Positions 8,899 through 17,128 of a DNA stretch of 57,977 bases are shown here, one piece after another. A program made the translations under genes and the position numbers. Below the pieces are notes generated by a model, which was not told where the DNA came from, made no database searches, and saw only the letters and a list, made by a program, of their open reading frames with translations. This DNA comes from Candidatus Peregrinibacteria bacterium (GTDB lineage Bacteria > Patescibacteriota > Gracilibacteria > CAIRYL01), in assembly GCA_016220175.1 (NCBI GenBank), contig JACRHZ010000006.1:1-57977 (forward strand). The letters are read 5' to 3'. Within the stretch, counting starts at the first letter, position 1, and every line of letters begins with the position of its first letter.

Positions 8899-10020
8899 AT
8901 GTATCGAATTTGGTTTGTGGGTATCACATTCATATTTTTTCTCTTGTTGGGATTCGGAGAATGGAAGTATGCCCCTCTCCAAAAATTTATTTTCTCTTCG
9001 GGGAAAACTTCTTCTCAAGAAAAGTTGAGGGAGCCGATTGCCCCGCTCTTCACTGAATCTGGAACATTGCCCTCGGAGTACACTTCTTTTTTTTCCAATT
9101 TTTTTATTAGTCCACCGAAAGAACAAACTTCTTTTTTCGATGGGATATCCATACAGAGGAGTGAAATTGGATTTGAGTACGTCGTTGGAATTATGATCGA
9201 TAACCTCCTCAGCGCCAGAAAAGGACAGGTGGGGATTGATGAATCACCACTTGTTGTTGAAGCCGTGGCAGAAGGTGGAATTACTCGTTTTCTCGCATTT
9301 TTTTCATCACGACAAAATACAGAAAAAGTTGGTCCAATTCGAAGCGCCCGCCCATATTTTCTTGATTTTTTAAAACCACTTCATGGCGCTTTTGTCCATG
9401 CGGGAGGAAGCGATGAGGTTCTTGCAGAACTCAGAACTCTGAGGAGTATTCTTGATATTGACGATGGGTATTTTTCCTTGGAGAATCCAACATTTTGGAG
9501 AGATTTGGAGTATCCAGCGCCGCATAACCTCTTTACGAGTCTTGCTGAAATCAGAAGATATATTACATCCTCTAAAGATACGAATAGTCTTTCCGTTCTC
9601 ATAGAGAATATTTGGAATTTTTCTCGTATTCCTCTCTCTGCAGAAAAAGTTTTAAAAATTCGCACAAATTTTTCTGCACCAGAATATATTGCAGATTGGG
9701 TATGGGATGAAGAAAGAGAATCTTTCGTACGCTCTCAAGAATCGTCTTCTCTCGATATCTCCGTACAAAACCTTGTCGTCATGGAAGCTCGCATGTGGCC
9801 AATTCCTGATGATCCGAAAGGAAGAATGAAAATGGAAAATATCGGGACGGGAAATATTCTATTTTTCCAGAATGGAAGTTTTATTCGCGGCACGTGGAAA
9901 AAATCCTCACGCGATGCCCAGATTCAATTTTTTGATCTCGATAAAAACCCGATTTCCTTTTTAGCGGGGAAAACATGGATTGCAATTCTCGATGATCTTC
10001 AAAAACTCTCTTTTCTCTGA
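8899..10020 (+). CDS. DUF3048 (YerB-like) membrane-anchored protein
   Basis: The protein begins with an N-terminal hydrophobic segment (about residues 3-20) and is therefore probably anchored outside the membrane. The region around residues 95-165 matches the DUF3048/YerB pattern: VVGIMIDNLLSARKGQVGI, then AEGGITRFLAFF, then VGPIRSARPYFLDF and an HAGGS segment. A second conserved C-terminal block is present in YerB proteins, and residues 225-373 probably correspond to it. The biochemical role of the family is not established; in firmicutes members are lipoproteins. There is no lipobox cysteine here. The stop codon overlaps the queA start by one base, so the two are translationally coupled, although no functional link to queuosine is known. 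Confidence 0.82.
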   Translation: MYRIWFVGITFIFFLLLGFGEWKYAPLQKFIFSSGKTSSQEKLREPIAPLFTESGTLPSEYTSFFSNFFISPPKEQTSFFDGISIQRSEIGFEYVVGIMIDNLLSARKGQVGIDESPLVVEAVAEGGITRFLAFFSSRQNTEKVGPIRSARPYFLDFLKPLHGAFVHAGGSDEVLAELRTLRSILDIDDGYFSLENPTFWRDLEYPAPHNLFTSLAEIRRYITSSKDTNSLSVLIENIWNFSRIPLSAEKVLKIRTNFSAPEYIADWVWDEERESFVRSQESSSLDISVQNLVVMEARMWPIPDDPKGRMKMENIGTGNILFFQNGSFIRGTWKKSSRDAQIQFFDLDKNPISFLAGKTWIAILDDLQKLSFL

Positions 10021-11045
10021 TGGAACTCTCACAATTTGATTTTTTTCTCCCCGAGGAACGCATTGCACAGCATCCCTTAGCACATCGGGATGAGTCTCAC
10101 CTTCTCTATTATGATCGTGGAAAAAAGAAAATCACTCATAAAAAATTCAAAGATGTACTTTCTCTTTTTGGGAAAAATGATGTTCTCGTGCTCAACAATA
10201 GTCGCGTTATTCCTGCGAGAATTCGAATACAGGAAAAAGAAATTCTCCTTCTCGAAAAACTTCTTCCTTCCTCAGAAAACATCTGGAAATGCATGGTTCG
10301 AAAAGGGAAATTTTTTCAGATCGGAATGACCTTCACTTTTGGAGATGGAACAGAAATAAAGGTAAAACATATCGAAGAAAATGGACTGAGACATATCCAA
10401 TTTCGAAGCTCACATTTTCAAAAATTTCTCGAACATTTTGGAGAGATGCCAACTCCTCCGTATATTCATGAAAAATTGGAAAATTCTGAGCGATACCAAA
10501 CCGTATATGCTAAAAATGATGGATCTGTTGCTGCTCCAACGGCAGGACTCCATTTTACACCTGAACTTTTGGAGAAACTTAGGGAAAATGGAGTCCAAAT
10601 AGAGTATGTCACTCTCCATGTTGGTGCAGGAACATTCCTTCCCGTAAAAACAGAAAATATTACGGATCATAAAATGCACTCGGAATGGTTTTCTCTTTCC
10701 GAAGAAACCGCAACGCGCCTTCAGGAAGCAAAAAATTCTGGGAAAAAAATTACCGCTGTTGGATCAACAGCGCTTCGAACACTAGAATCTTGTGCGGAAA
10801 ATGGAATACTTATGCCAAAAACAGGAAAAACTGAGCTCTTCCTCTCTCCTCCAGCAAAATTTCAGGTGGTTGACCATCTTCTCACAAATTTTCATCTTCC
10901 GAGAAGCACGCTCATTATGCTTGTTGCTGCGTTTTTGAGTCCTCAAAAAACTGATGGTATTCAAATTGTAAAAGATATATATGAAGAGGCGATTCGAGAA
11001 AAATATCGATTTTATTCTTTTGGAGATGCCACCCTTATTTGGTAA
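10020..11045 (+). CDS. queA: S-adenosylmethionine:tRNA ribosyltransferase-isomerase
   Basis: QueA moves the ribosyl part of SAM onto preQ1-modified tRNA, forming epoxyqueuosine at the wobble base of GUN anticodons. The 341-residue length is standard. Recognisable blocks are the N-terminal FDFFLPEERIAQHP, the DVLVLNNSRVIPARI strand, the VAAPTAGLHFT motif, LHVGAGTFLPV, and the C-terminal LLTNFHLPRSTLIMLVAAF. The ATG overlaps the TGA of the DUF3048 gene (TGATG). No other queuosine genes are in the window, so the organism either completes the path elsewhere or salvages preQ1. The call is firm. Confidence 0.97.
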   Translation: MELSQFDFFLPEERIAQHPLAHRDESHLLYYDRGKKKITHKKFKDVLSLFGKNDVLVLNNSRVIPARIRIQEKEILLLEKLLPSSENIWKCMVRKGKFFQIGMTFTFGDGTEIKVKHIEENGLRHIQFRSSHFQKFLEHFGEMPTPPYIHEKLENSERYQTVYAKNDGSVAAPTAGLHFTPELLEKLRENGVQIEYVTLHVGAGTFLPVKTENITDHKMHSEWFSLSEETATRLQEAKNSGKKITAVGSTALRTLESCAENGILMPKTGKTELFLSPPAKFQVVDHLLTNFHLPRSTLIMLVAAFLSPQKTDGIQIVKDIYEEAIREKYRFYSFGDATLIW

Positions 11046-11088
11046 TTCCCATACAAAATATTCCTCTGAGTTCTAATTTAAAAAAATC

Positions 11089-11109
11089 TGTCGACGACTT
11101 CCGTCGACA
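11089..11109. repeat. REP-like palindrome
   Basis: An eight-base stem TGTCGACG/CGTCGACA encloses a five-base loop (ACTTC) and is followed by CAATCG. Related palindromes occur at 29724, 32593, 33386, 33580 and 34924. The rest of 11046-11345 has no convincing gene. Confidence 0.65.
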
Positions 11110-11345
11110 CAATCGTTATGAGAAGTACAAGCTTCTCAAGCCGCAAAAATAGAACCCATCAAAAAATGGAATTCGAAGAAAAACTTTTTCTCAAGGATCA
11201 TATCGGTATGATCTTTGACATATGTAAAGTCGGTATTTGTCTGCAGTCACTTCGGCTTCACGAGTAATGCTCTGTCAACCGAGTGAATGTGGACATTTGT
11301 GCCGGCTTTTCCTTCACTTTCTTCACTCCAAAAAGGAGGTTTTTC

Positions 11346-11930
11346 GTGACACGAAAACCACGATTCCGCGGCACTATTCTGACACTCACTCTCGGAATCC
11401 TCGCACTTTTCCTTCTCGGCGCGTACAAAGGCGCCTCCAAAAAGGATTCAGTGGATGATTCCATCGAGCTTCGCGAGGAACTCACTTCTCACCTGAAACC
11501 CATGGCACTCGACATTAAAATCTTCGACGGAATTGACGAAGATGAAAACGACGCCATCGTCGTCGATGGAACTTCTCTTACTTCTCACCGCTTCGACCTG
11601 GAAGCGTACACTGAGGACAAATCGTACGGCGGGAGAGGAGAAACTGCGCGTCTCTCTGCGGACACAATGAGGACGATCGCTCTGCCATATAAGGACCAGT
11701 CGGAATTCTGGATCATCTGGTCATCTCCCGAGCGCATCAAGAAATATGCGCTCCATGTGGAAATGACACTCATGGTTCCTCCGGCAAAGGTCGAAGCAGA
11801 GTTCGTTCTTTCCGAGCTCGGAGCACGCCTCGTTACGCGCCGGGGATTTCAATTCTTCACCTATGAGTTCTCGGTTTGGAATGGTGAAGAAGAGAGGTTC
11901 CCGCTTCCGGAAATGGATTGTGAAGACTAG
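11346..11930 (+). CDS. Membrane-anchored protein of unknown function
   Basis: The start is a GTG preceded six bases upstream by a full Shine-Dalgarno AAAGGAGG; an ATG 63 bases upstream is in frame but has no such site. The protein has 194 residues: a short positive N-terminus, one membrane segment (about 9-26, TLTLGILALFLLGAY), and a soluble acidic C-terminal domain rich in beta-type sequence, expected outside the cell. I recognise no family. The strong ribosome-binding site and the GC-richer codon choice (CTC, CGC, GTC, GCG) differ from the genes on both sides, which suggests either high expression or acquisition. A GTGGC/GCCAC hairpin lies just after the stop. Confidence 0.7.
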   Translation: MTRKPRFRGTILTLTLGILALFLLGAYKGASKKDSVDDSIELREELTSHLKPMALDIKIFDGIDEDENDAIVVDGTSLTSHRFDLEAYTEDKSYGGRGETARLSADTMRTIALPYKDQSEFWIIWSSPERIKKYALHVEMTLMVPPAKVEAEFVLSELGARLVTRRGFQFFTYEFSVWNGEEERFPLPEMDCED

Positions 11931-11944
11931 CTGTCAACGAATGC

Positions 11945-11958
11945 GTGGCAATCGCCAC
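11945..11958 (+). terminator. Weak terminator-like hairpin
   Basis: A five-base stem GTGGC/GCCAC with loop AATC begins 15 bases after the stop of the GTG-started gene. Only three T residues follow, so termination is uncertain. Confidence 0.3.
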
Positions 11959-12070
11959 TTTGGAGGGGACGCATATTCTGTGTTCCCTCCATTTTCGAAA
12001 TGCATTCTGTCTTGAGAAAACGGTGATAAATAAGCAAAAAGAGAAAATTCTTTGGGGTTATGCACTGTGT

Positions 12071-12194
12071 AGGAAACTCTGAAAAATGATGAAATACGAG
12101 GAATCAAGGCAAAAAATCCGCAAACGTACTGAAAGTACGATGAGGAATTTTTTGCCGCAGATGACGAAGGAGTTCGCATTTTTCAGAGTTTCCT
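12071..12194. repeat. 124-nt nested inverted-repeat element
   Basis: Perfect 18-base outer arms AGGAAACTCTGAAAAATG (12071-12088) and their complement (12177-12194) enclose a second inverted repeat, GGCAAAAAATCC at 12108-12119 with GGAATTTTTTGCC at 12144-12156, and a central hairpin CGTACT-GAA-AGTACG (12125-12139). An unpaired bulge lies between the outer and middle stems. It fills the gap before the first pilin gene and could be a MITE-like element or a structured RNA. Confidence 0.75.
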
Positions 12195-12248
12195 TGAGAA
12201 AATACGTATTTTGAGATATAATGAAAAGAAACAAAAATATTAAAAAAT

Positions 12249-12797
12249 ATGCATTTCTTGCGAACACACACATTTATCAGAATTTTTCTTGGAGTACTTC
12301 TTCTCAACACTTTTTTGGGAAATGTTGTTGGATTGAAAAACACGGTATTTGCAACTCCCGGAGCTACAGTAGTACCAGCGGATGGAGGAGGCAGTACAAC
12401 TTCAGAAAAAGGATCTGATTCTACATCTAAAGCCTTCGAAGGAGCAAAAGCTGGTGTAAGCGCAGATCCATTAGGACAAAAAAATAATATCTTAAAATAC
12501 AAATCAGAAGGAGTTGATCTTGGACCAAAGAATTTTAATATCAATCCAACACCATATGCAAACATGGGGGAGCTCAGCTTTTCATTCATTCGGCTCCTTA
12601 CGGGAACTGTGGTGCTCGCAACGATTGCCACATTTATGATCGGTGCTGGATTTTGGATTTTCTCAGCGGGAGACGAATCTCGCGTAGAGCGGGGAAAAGA
12701 TCTCATGACCTATTCTATCGTCGGAATTCTCGTTGTTCTTGGATCATATGCGCTGATAAAACTCTTTCAGGTCGCTTTGTACACACTTGGAACATAA
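12249..12797 (+). CDS. VirB2/TrbC-like pilin protein 1
   Basis: The 182-residue protein has a signal-type hydrophobic N-terminus (about residues 9-28), a low-complexity Gly/Ser/Lys linker, and a C-terminal pair of membrane helices (about 113-138 and 153-177) joined by a short charged turn with the pattern SAGDES...K. This two-helix hairpin is the layout of VirB2/TrbC pilins of type IV secretion systems, in which subunits leave the membrane to build a tubular pilus. It is the first of five tandem paralogues with the same architecture, and the gap to the next start is one base. No VirB4 or VirD4 ATPase gene is nearby. Family assignment is from topology and the turn motif. Confidence 0.68.
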   Translation: MHFLRTHTFIRIFLGVLLLNTFLGNVVGLKNTVFATPGATVVPADGGGSTTSEKGSDSTSKAFEGAKAGVSADPLGQKNNILKYKSEGVDLGPKNFNINPTPYANMGELSFSFIRLLTGTVVLATIATFMIGAGFWIFSAGDESRVERGKDLMTYSIVGILVVLGSYALIKLFQVALYTLGT

Positions 12798-12798
12798 T

Positions 12799-13299
12799 AT
12801 GAAAAAAATAAAAATCATTGCATTTCTGGCGATATTTTCTCTTGGAATTTTCTCTGAAATTTCAGGAGAAATCCATTTTCTGGATTCTGAAAATATTGCT
12901 TCTGCAGGAGCAACAGTAGAAGAGGGCGGTAAAAAGATTGAAATTCCTGATGCGAAAAAAGGGTGTCCGCCAAATTCTTCAGATTGTATAGAACTCCTCG
13001 CTCCCTTTCCAGGACAAGATGAGACGGGAAGATTTGAAATAAAAAAAGATGCGACAGCTGTGGATATTATGGGAAAGTATGTTTCACAAGTTTTCCTTTT
13101 TGGAATGGGAGTTGTTTCGATTTTTTCGGTTCTCATACTCATTGTTGGAGGATTTGAATACATGAGTGCAGGAGGAGAAAGTTCGAAAACAGATGCCGCA
13201 AAACAACGAATTACTCAAGCCCTTCTTGGGCTTGTCCTTGTATTTCTCTCAGCGCTTCTCCTCAATTTTATCAATCCAAGTTTCTTTCGACTTACATGA
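12799..13299 (+). CDS. VirB2/TrbC-like pilin protein 2
   Basis: From the ATG at 12799 (one base after the preceding stop) the protein has 166 residues. An N-terminal signal segment (about 4-20) is followed by a polar linker that contains two cysteines (C56, C63), which could form a disulfide, and then two C-terminal helices (about 97-121 and 137-158) with the turn MSAGGESSKTDAAKQ. This turn is closely similar to those in the four neighbours. A TTG at 12787 would add four residues but overlaps the upstream gene and has no support. It overlaps the next gene by four bases (ATGA), implying coupled translation. Confidence 0.7.
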   Translation: MKKIKIIAFLAIFSLGIFSEISGEIHFLDSENIASAGATVEEGGKKIEIPDAKKGCPPNSSDCIELLAPFPGQDETGRFEIKKDATAVDIMGKYVSQVFLFGMGVVSIFSVLILIVGGFEYMSAGGESSKTDAAKQRITQALLGLVLVFLSALLLNFINPSFFRLT

Positions 13300-13802
13300 A
13301 ATTTTCACTATTTCGCCATCGATCAAAAAGAGGAAAAAATAGTTTTCATTTGATTGGAAAATTTATTTTTGCGGGAATATCACTCGTTATTGGATTTTTG
13401 GCGAGTATTTTTATCACTGGAATTAACATCTTTTCCGCACAGGTGGTCCCTCCAATTTTTCCTGAAGGATCGGAGAAATGTGATACCGGACTCCTTGGAA
13501 ATCCATGTAATGATTCGCAAATGAATACCAGTGGACCACAAGATCTCCTCACAAAAACTTGGATTCTGAGCGAAGCTCTCCCTTGGTGGATTTCTTACTT
13601 TTTGGGTCTTGCCGCTGGTGTTGCGGTCATCATGTTTATGGGAGGAGGCATCCTCATTCTTACTGCGGGAGAAAATTCGGAGCGAAGAGGGAAAGGAGTA
13701 AAGGCAATTACATGGGCACTTATTGGCCTCCTTATTGCTATGTTTGCATTTGTTATTGTGGCAATTATCGAAAATATTCCTTTCCCCGGAACAACTGAGT
13801 AA
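13296..13802 (+). CDS. VirB2/TrbC-like pilin protein 3
   Basis: This 168-residue member has a longer positively charged N-terminus (MKFSLFRHRSKRGK) before its first hydrophobic segment (about 20-48). A linker with two cysteines (EKCDTG...NPCND) follows, then two C-terminal helices (about 98-122 and 136-160) joined by the turn LTAGENSERRGKG. Its first residues overlap the previous gene by four bases. Being the third of five related proteins with divergent linkers, it may form a minor or alternative subunit. The sequence of the processed region differs enough from its neighbours that recent duplication is unlikely. Confidence 0.7.
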   Translation: MKFSLFRHRSKRGKNSFHLIGKFIFAGISLVIGFLASIFITGINIFSAQVVPPIFPEGSEKCDTGLLGNPCNDSQMNTSGPQDLLTKTWILSEALPWWISYFLGLAAGVAVIMFMGGGILILTAGENSERRGKGVKAITWALIGLLIAMFAFVIVAIIENIPFPGTTE

Positions 13803-13826
13803 TTGTTTATTTTGCCAGCAGAAATT

Positions 13827-14276
13827 ATGAATAAAATATCATCACACTCCATCCATCTTTTTGCCATCATTCCACTTTTATTTGGAGTGGCAATTCAAGT
13901 CTTTGCATTCACCGCAACGCCACTCCAAAATACAATTTCTCAGAAAGTTTCAACGAATAATTCCGTTTCTCCGAATGTTTTTGAAGCGCGAGTTATCCCT
14001 ACAAAGGAGCAACGTCCGAACGGAAATCCTCCTGAGGGAAACATCGAAACAGAATTCCTTCCTGCAATTATTAAAATAGTTCTTGCGCTCATGAGTACCG
14101 CTACTCTTGGAGTTCTTATTGTTTCTGGAGTTCTTTTTGTTGTCAATTATGGCGATGAGGAAAAGTTGAAACACGCAAAATCACTTCTTGTGTATGCAGT
14201 TGTCGGCATTGTTCTCGTGGTGATTGCTTATGCTGCCGTTGAAGCTATTACAAAACTTACTTTTACCCGCACATGA
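13827..14276 (+). CDS. VirB2/TrbC-like pilin protein 4
   Basis: The ATG at 13827 gives 149 residues and starts with MNKISSHS followed by the signal helix; the TTG at 13803 is open but adds a non-signal-like extension. After a polar linker of about 55 residues come two C-terminal helices (about 82-108 and 120-143), joined by the turn VNYGDEEKLKHAKS. Unlike proteins 2, 3 and 5 this one has no cysteines in the linker. It ends in a four-base overlap with the fifth gene. Topology and turn motif tie it to the pilin set. Confidence 0.7.
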   Translation: MNKISSHSIHLFAIIPLLFGVAIQVFAFTATPLQNTISQKVSTNNSVSPNVFEARVIPTKEQRPNGNPPEGNIETEFLPAIIKIVLALMSTATLGVLIVSGVLFVVNYGDEEKLKHAKSLLVYAVVGIVLVVIAYAAVEAITKLTFTRT

Positions 14277-14749
14277 CCCCACACAAATTTCATACCGTTC
14301 TGGGAATTCTTTTGATTACAATGTTTGCGAGCATGTTCCTTTTTCAAATATCGCCATCAGGACTTCTCGGAAATAGCCTGTGCGAAACTTTAAAAAATGC
14401 TTCGGGCGGAGCTATTTGTGATGATGTTCCGCCCGAAATGGTAACGCTTCCGGGAAATAGCGGAGAGGGAAAAATTGATCACACTTTTCTTCAGGTGATA
14501 AATGTCATCTTGTATCTTTGCGGAACAGCTTCTGGAGTAATGATTATCGTTGGCGGAATTCGATATATTATTTCTGTCGGAGAAGAAGACGGAATGACTG
14601 CTGCAAAAAAAACTATTATTTGGTCCGTGCTCGGACTCCTAATGACCATTCTTGCGTGGGCAATCATCATAAATATCGTGCGAATTAGTTCCGCAGGAAC
14701 GAGTCTTGATAATACTCCCAGTTCAGAGAATGTGCTGGAGGTGTTTTAG
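14273..14749 (+). CDS. VirB2/TrbC-like pilin protein 5
   Basis: The last of the array has 158 residues: a signal segment (about 9-27), a linker with two cysteines (LCETL...AICDD), and two C-terminal helices (about 72-100 and 112-138) around the turn SVGEEDGMTAAKK. A short polar tail of about 20 residues follows the second helix, which the other four largely lack. The gene starts within the end of gene 4 (ATGA). nadC follows after about 60 bases and could be part of the same transcript, although it is functionally unrelated. Confidence 0.7.
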   Translation: MTPHKFHTVLGILLITMFASMFLFQISPSGLLGNSLCETLKNASGGAICDDVPPEMVTLPGNSGEGKIDHTFLQVINVILYLCGTASGVMIIVGGIRYIISVGEEDGMTAAKKTIIWSVLGLLMTILAWAIIINIVRISSAGTSLDNTPSSENVLEVF

Positions 14750-14808
14750 GAACCCCTTTGTTTTTGAAAGAAAAAAGACCAAAATACAAACGTATTTTTC
14801 TTTTGATT

Positions 14809-15738
14809 ATGCCGCAAATTCCACAGGATCGTTCTTCAGTTCTCATGATGAACAACGCGAAGTACGTCGAGTATGTGCTTAATTTCTGTACTCGTGAAAT
14901 CGCGAATGATGGAAATGATATCACGACCGAATTCCTCCTTGGAGATCATGACGAAGAAAAAAGTGCCGGAATTACTGCTCGAATGAGCGGAATACTTGCC
15001 GGAAGGGAAGAGATTGATTTTTGGAATGCTTCCTCTGGAGAAAAGCTGAGTATCTCTTGGAAATACGCTGATGGTGATGCTTTCCATGAACATGAAAATA
15101 TTTGTGATCTCCGCGGAAGCGCAAAAACAATTCTTCAGTGGGAAAGAATGATGCTGAGTATTCTTTCTCGAATGAGCGGAATTGCAACGGAAACCAAAAA
15201 AATTGCAGATGTACTTCCTCCGGGAGTATTTGTCGCAGCTACGAGAAAAACTCTTTGGGGCATGCTCGATAAAAAAGCAGTAGCTGTAGGAGGAGGACTC
15301 TCTCATCGGCTCGGACTTTCTGATGCAATTCTCGTAAAGGAAAATCACCTCGCTCTTTTCCCCGAGGGAATAGAGAAGGTAGCGCACCTCATTGCGAACG
15401 CGAAGACATTTGAAAAGAACAATTTTGGAAGTTTTTGGGAGATTGAGGTGGAAACCGCATCCGACCTATTTTCCTTATTGAAAGTGCTTCAGAAACAATC
15501 ACCAGAGTGGCCGGGAGTTCTTCTCCTCGACAATTTTTCTGCAAAAGAAATTCGGAATATATTTTCGGAAATTTCAAAAGCAAAATATCATCAAAAAAAT
15601 ATTTTCTTCGAAGCATCTGGCGGCATCCATGCAGAAAATTTTATGGAATACGCCCATTCGGGAGTTGACGTAATTTCTTGCGGTTTCCTTACGCATTCTG
15701 CTGGTTCCATAGATCTTTCACTACGAATTCTTCCCTAA
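14809..15738 (+). CDS. nadC: Nicotinate-nucleotide pyrophosphorylase (carboxylating)
   Basis: NadC converts quinolinate and PRPP to nicotinate mononucleotide, releasing CO2 and pyrophosphate, in de novo NAD synthesis. The start at 14809 (MPQIPQDRS) gives 309 residues; a TTG at 14758 is open but adds a basic non-homologous leader. Family motifs are plain: ATRKTLWGMLDKKAVAVGGG, the HRLGLSDAILVKENH block with active-site lysine and asparagine/histidine, LLLDNF, and EASGGIHAENF. Quinolinate synthase (nadA) is 32 kb away in the same window, so the organism can probably build NAD from quinolinate; nadB was not seen. Confidence 0.95.
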   Translation: MPQIPQDRSSVLMMNNAKYVEYVLNFCTREIANDGNDITTEFLLGDHDEEKSAGITARMSGILAGREEIDFWNASSGEKLSISWKYADGDAFHEHENICDLRGSAKTILQWERMMLSILSRMSGIATETKKIADVLPPGVFVAATRKTLWGMLDKKAVAVGGGLSHRLGLSDAILVKENHLALFPEGIEKVAHLIANAKTFEKNNFGSFWEIEVETASDLFSLLKVLQKQSPEWPGVLLLDNFSAKEIRNIFSEISKAKYHQKNIFFEASGGIHAENFMEYAHSGVDVISCGFLTHSAGSIDLSLRILP

Positions 15739-15753
15739 TATTCAGTATAAAAA

Positions 15754-16578
15754 TTAATTTTCCAATTTCTTAATACTTGGATTTCCCGAAAGAGATTCCA
15801 TTTTGATAATCGCTATTTGATTAAGCTTCTTTAATCTGTCTCCTTGTGATAGACCTTGCCTGATAAATTCTGCATTTAAACTTTCTAAGCCGGACAGGCA
15901 AACCAATTGAGTCACATTGGCATAATCGCGAACATTCCCTTTCTTGCCAGAATTTTGGTCACGCCATTCTTTCGCGGTTATTCCAAAAAGAGCCATATTC
16001 AAAACATCAGCTTCATCCGCGTAAATAAAATCTCTCTGCTTTTGAGAAATTTGTGAAGGAACGATATATTCTTTTACCGCATCCGTATGAACCTTGTAAT
16101 TTGCTTTCACCAATAATCGTTTCGCGTCCCACCCAAGCGCCTTTCTTTCATTTTCTTCCAGTTTTAGTCGCTGAAATTCCTTTATTAAATAGAGCTTGAA
16201 TTCAGCGGAGATCCACGAAGCAAATTCAAATGCGATATCTTTGTGGGCAAATGTTCCGCCAGTATTACCTGATCTTGAGATAATCCCGATAGCATTTGTT
16301 TTTTCTATCCATTTTTGAGGAGATAGAACAAAACTATTGCTCCCTGCCGCATTTTTAAAGGAGTCGAATTCGACCCCTTTAAAACTAGGATTATTAACCA
16401 TCTCCCATAGCCCCAAAAACTCTATTGTGCTTCTGACCCTCATCCAGTTTTTTACAACATCTTTCGGTTCTTCAGGATTTTTATTTCTGGCTATATCCGT
16501 CAACGAAATATAATCGCTTTTCTTTTGCTAAAAAATGATTATTTCTGTGCCTTTCACAGTGATTTTTTGATTGTTCAT
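15754..16578 (-). pseudogene. KilA-N domain protein interrupted by one amber codon
   Basis: Read on the minus strand from the ATG at 16576-16578, the frame gives MNNQKITVKGTEIIIF, then TAG at 16528-16530, then QKKSDYISLTDIARNKN and an uninterrupted 258 residues more. The downstream part matches the KilA-N DNA-binding domain (YISLTDIAR, STIEFLGLWE, KNAAGSNSF, GGTFAHKDIAFEFASWISAEFKLYL). The N-terminal 16 residues also fit the family, so the two halves belong to one gene. It is either a recent pseudogene, or the amber is read through, or translation restarts at an internal TTG (16503). KilA-N proteins are common in phages and mobile elements. A sequencing error cannot be excluded. Confidence 0.82.
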
Positions 16579-16795
16579 GAGATTTTAATCTTATGGAATT
16601 GGATAAATATCCCTAATTGGCTTCAAATTTTAGTTTCATGGTACACGAAGGTAAAAACTCTATAATCTTTGTCGCTCATAGATTCTCTACAAATTTCTTT
16701 GTGGCTCACATTTTATGTTTTATGAGTAACAAATGGACTTAAGTGTCATGGATGAAAGACAAAAGACTTTATGTATCATTCGTGAAAATTGAACA
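16579..16795. other. Intergenic stretch without recognised feature
   Basis: These 217 bases upstream of the KilA-N gene and downstream of the zinc-ribbon gene hold no open frame or strong dyad that I can support. Confidence 0.4.
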
Positions 16796-17128
16796 CTAGG
16801 CAGCAAGGTGAAAATATCCCTTTATTCCCCTTTCCGTTCCGAAGTACACATCTCCACTTTTGCACTCAGAGCATACAAATTTTACTTTCTTCGTTTTCTT
16901 TTTTTGTGCCGCAATGATGTGCTTGCATTCCCAACAGTAAAAAACAATATTTGAATCCTGTGCTTCTTCTGGTTCCCCACGTACTTTCACACGCACATTC
17001 AAGAGTTCGTCATAATTGATATCAGAAGATTTTTCGTTTTCATCGTGTTCAACAAATTCAAAAACAGGAGTCGCTGCTTTTTTTTCGAGAGGTTCCGATG
17101 AAACAATTGTGTCAGTTTTTTTCGTCAT
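16796..17128 (-). CDS. Small zinc-ribbon protein
   Basis: The start at 17128 (MTKKTDTIVSSEP) has GGAG seven bases upstream and overlaps the end of the preceding membrane-protein gene by 17 bases; it gives 110 residues. The N-terminal half is acidic and probably unstructured. The C-terminal half has paired CxxC knuckles (YCWECKH and VCSECKSGD) separated by a lysine-rich loop, which is a zinc-ribbon arrangement able to bind nucleic acid or protein. The family was not recognised beyond that. Coupling to the upstream membrane protein suggests they act together. Confidence 0.65.
   Translation of the reverse strand: MTKKTDTIVSSEPLEKKAATPVFEFVEHDENEKSSDINYDELLNVRVKVRGEPEEAQDSNIVFYCWECKHIIAAQKKKTKKVKFVCSECKSGDVYFGTERGIKGYFHLAA

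Noticed and set aside
12249-14749. Complete conjugation or type IV secretion locus
   Set aside because: Only pilin-like proteins are present; no VirB4, VirD4, relaxase or VirB6-like gene is in the window.
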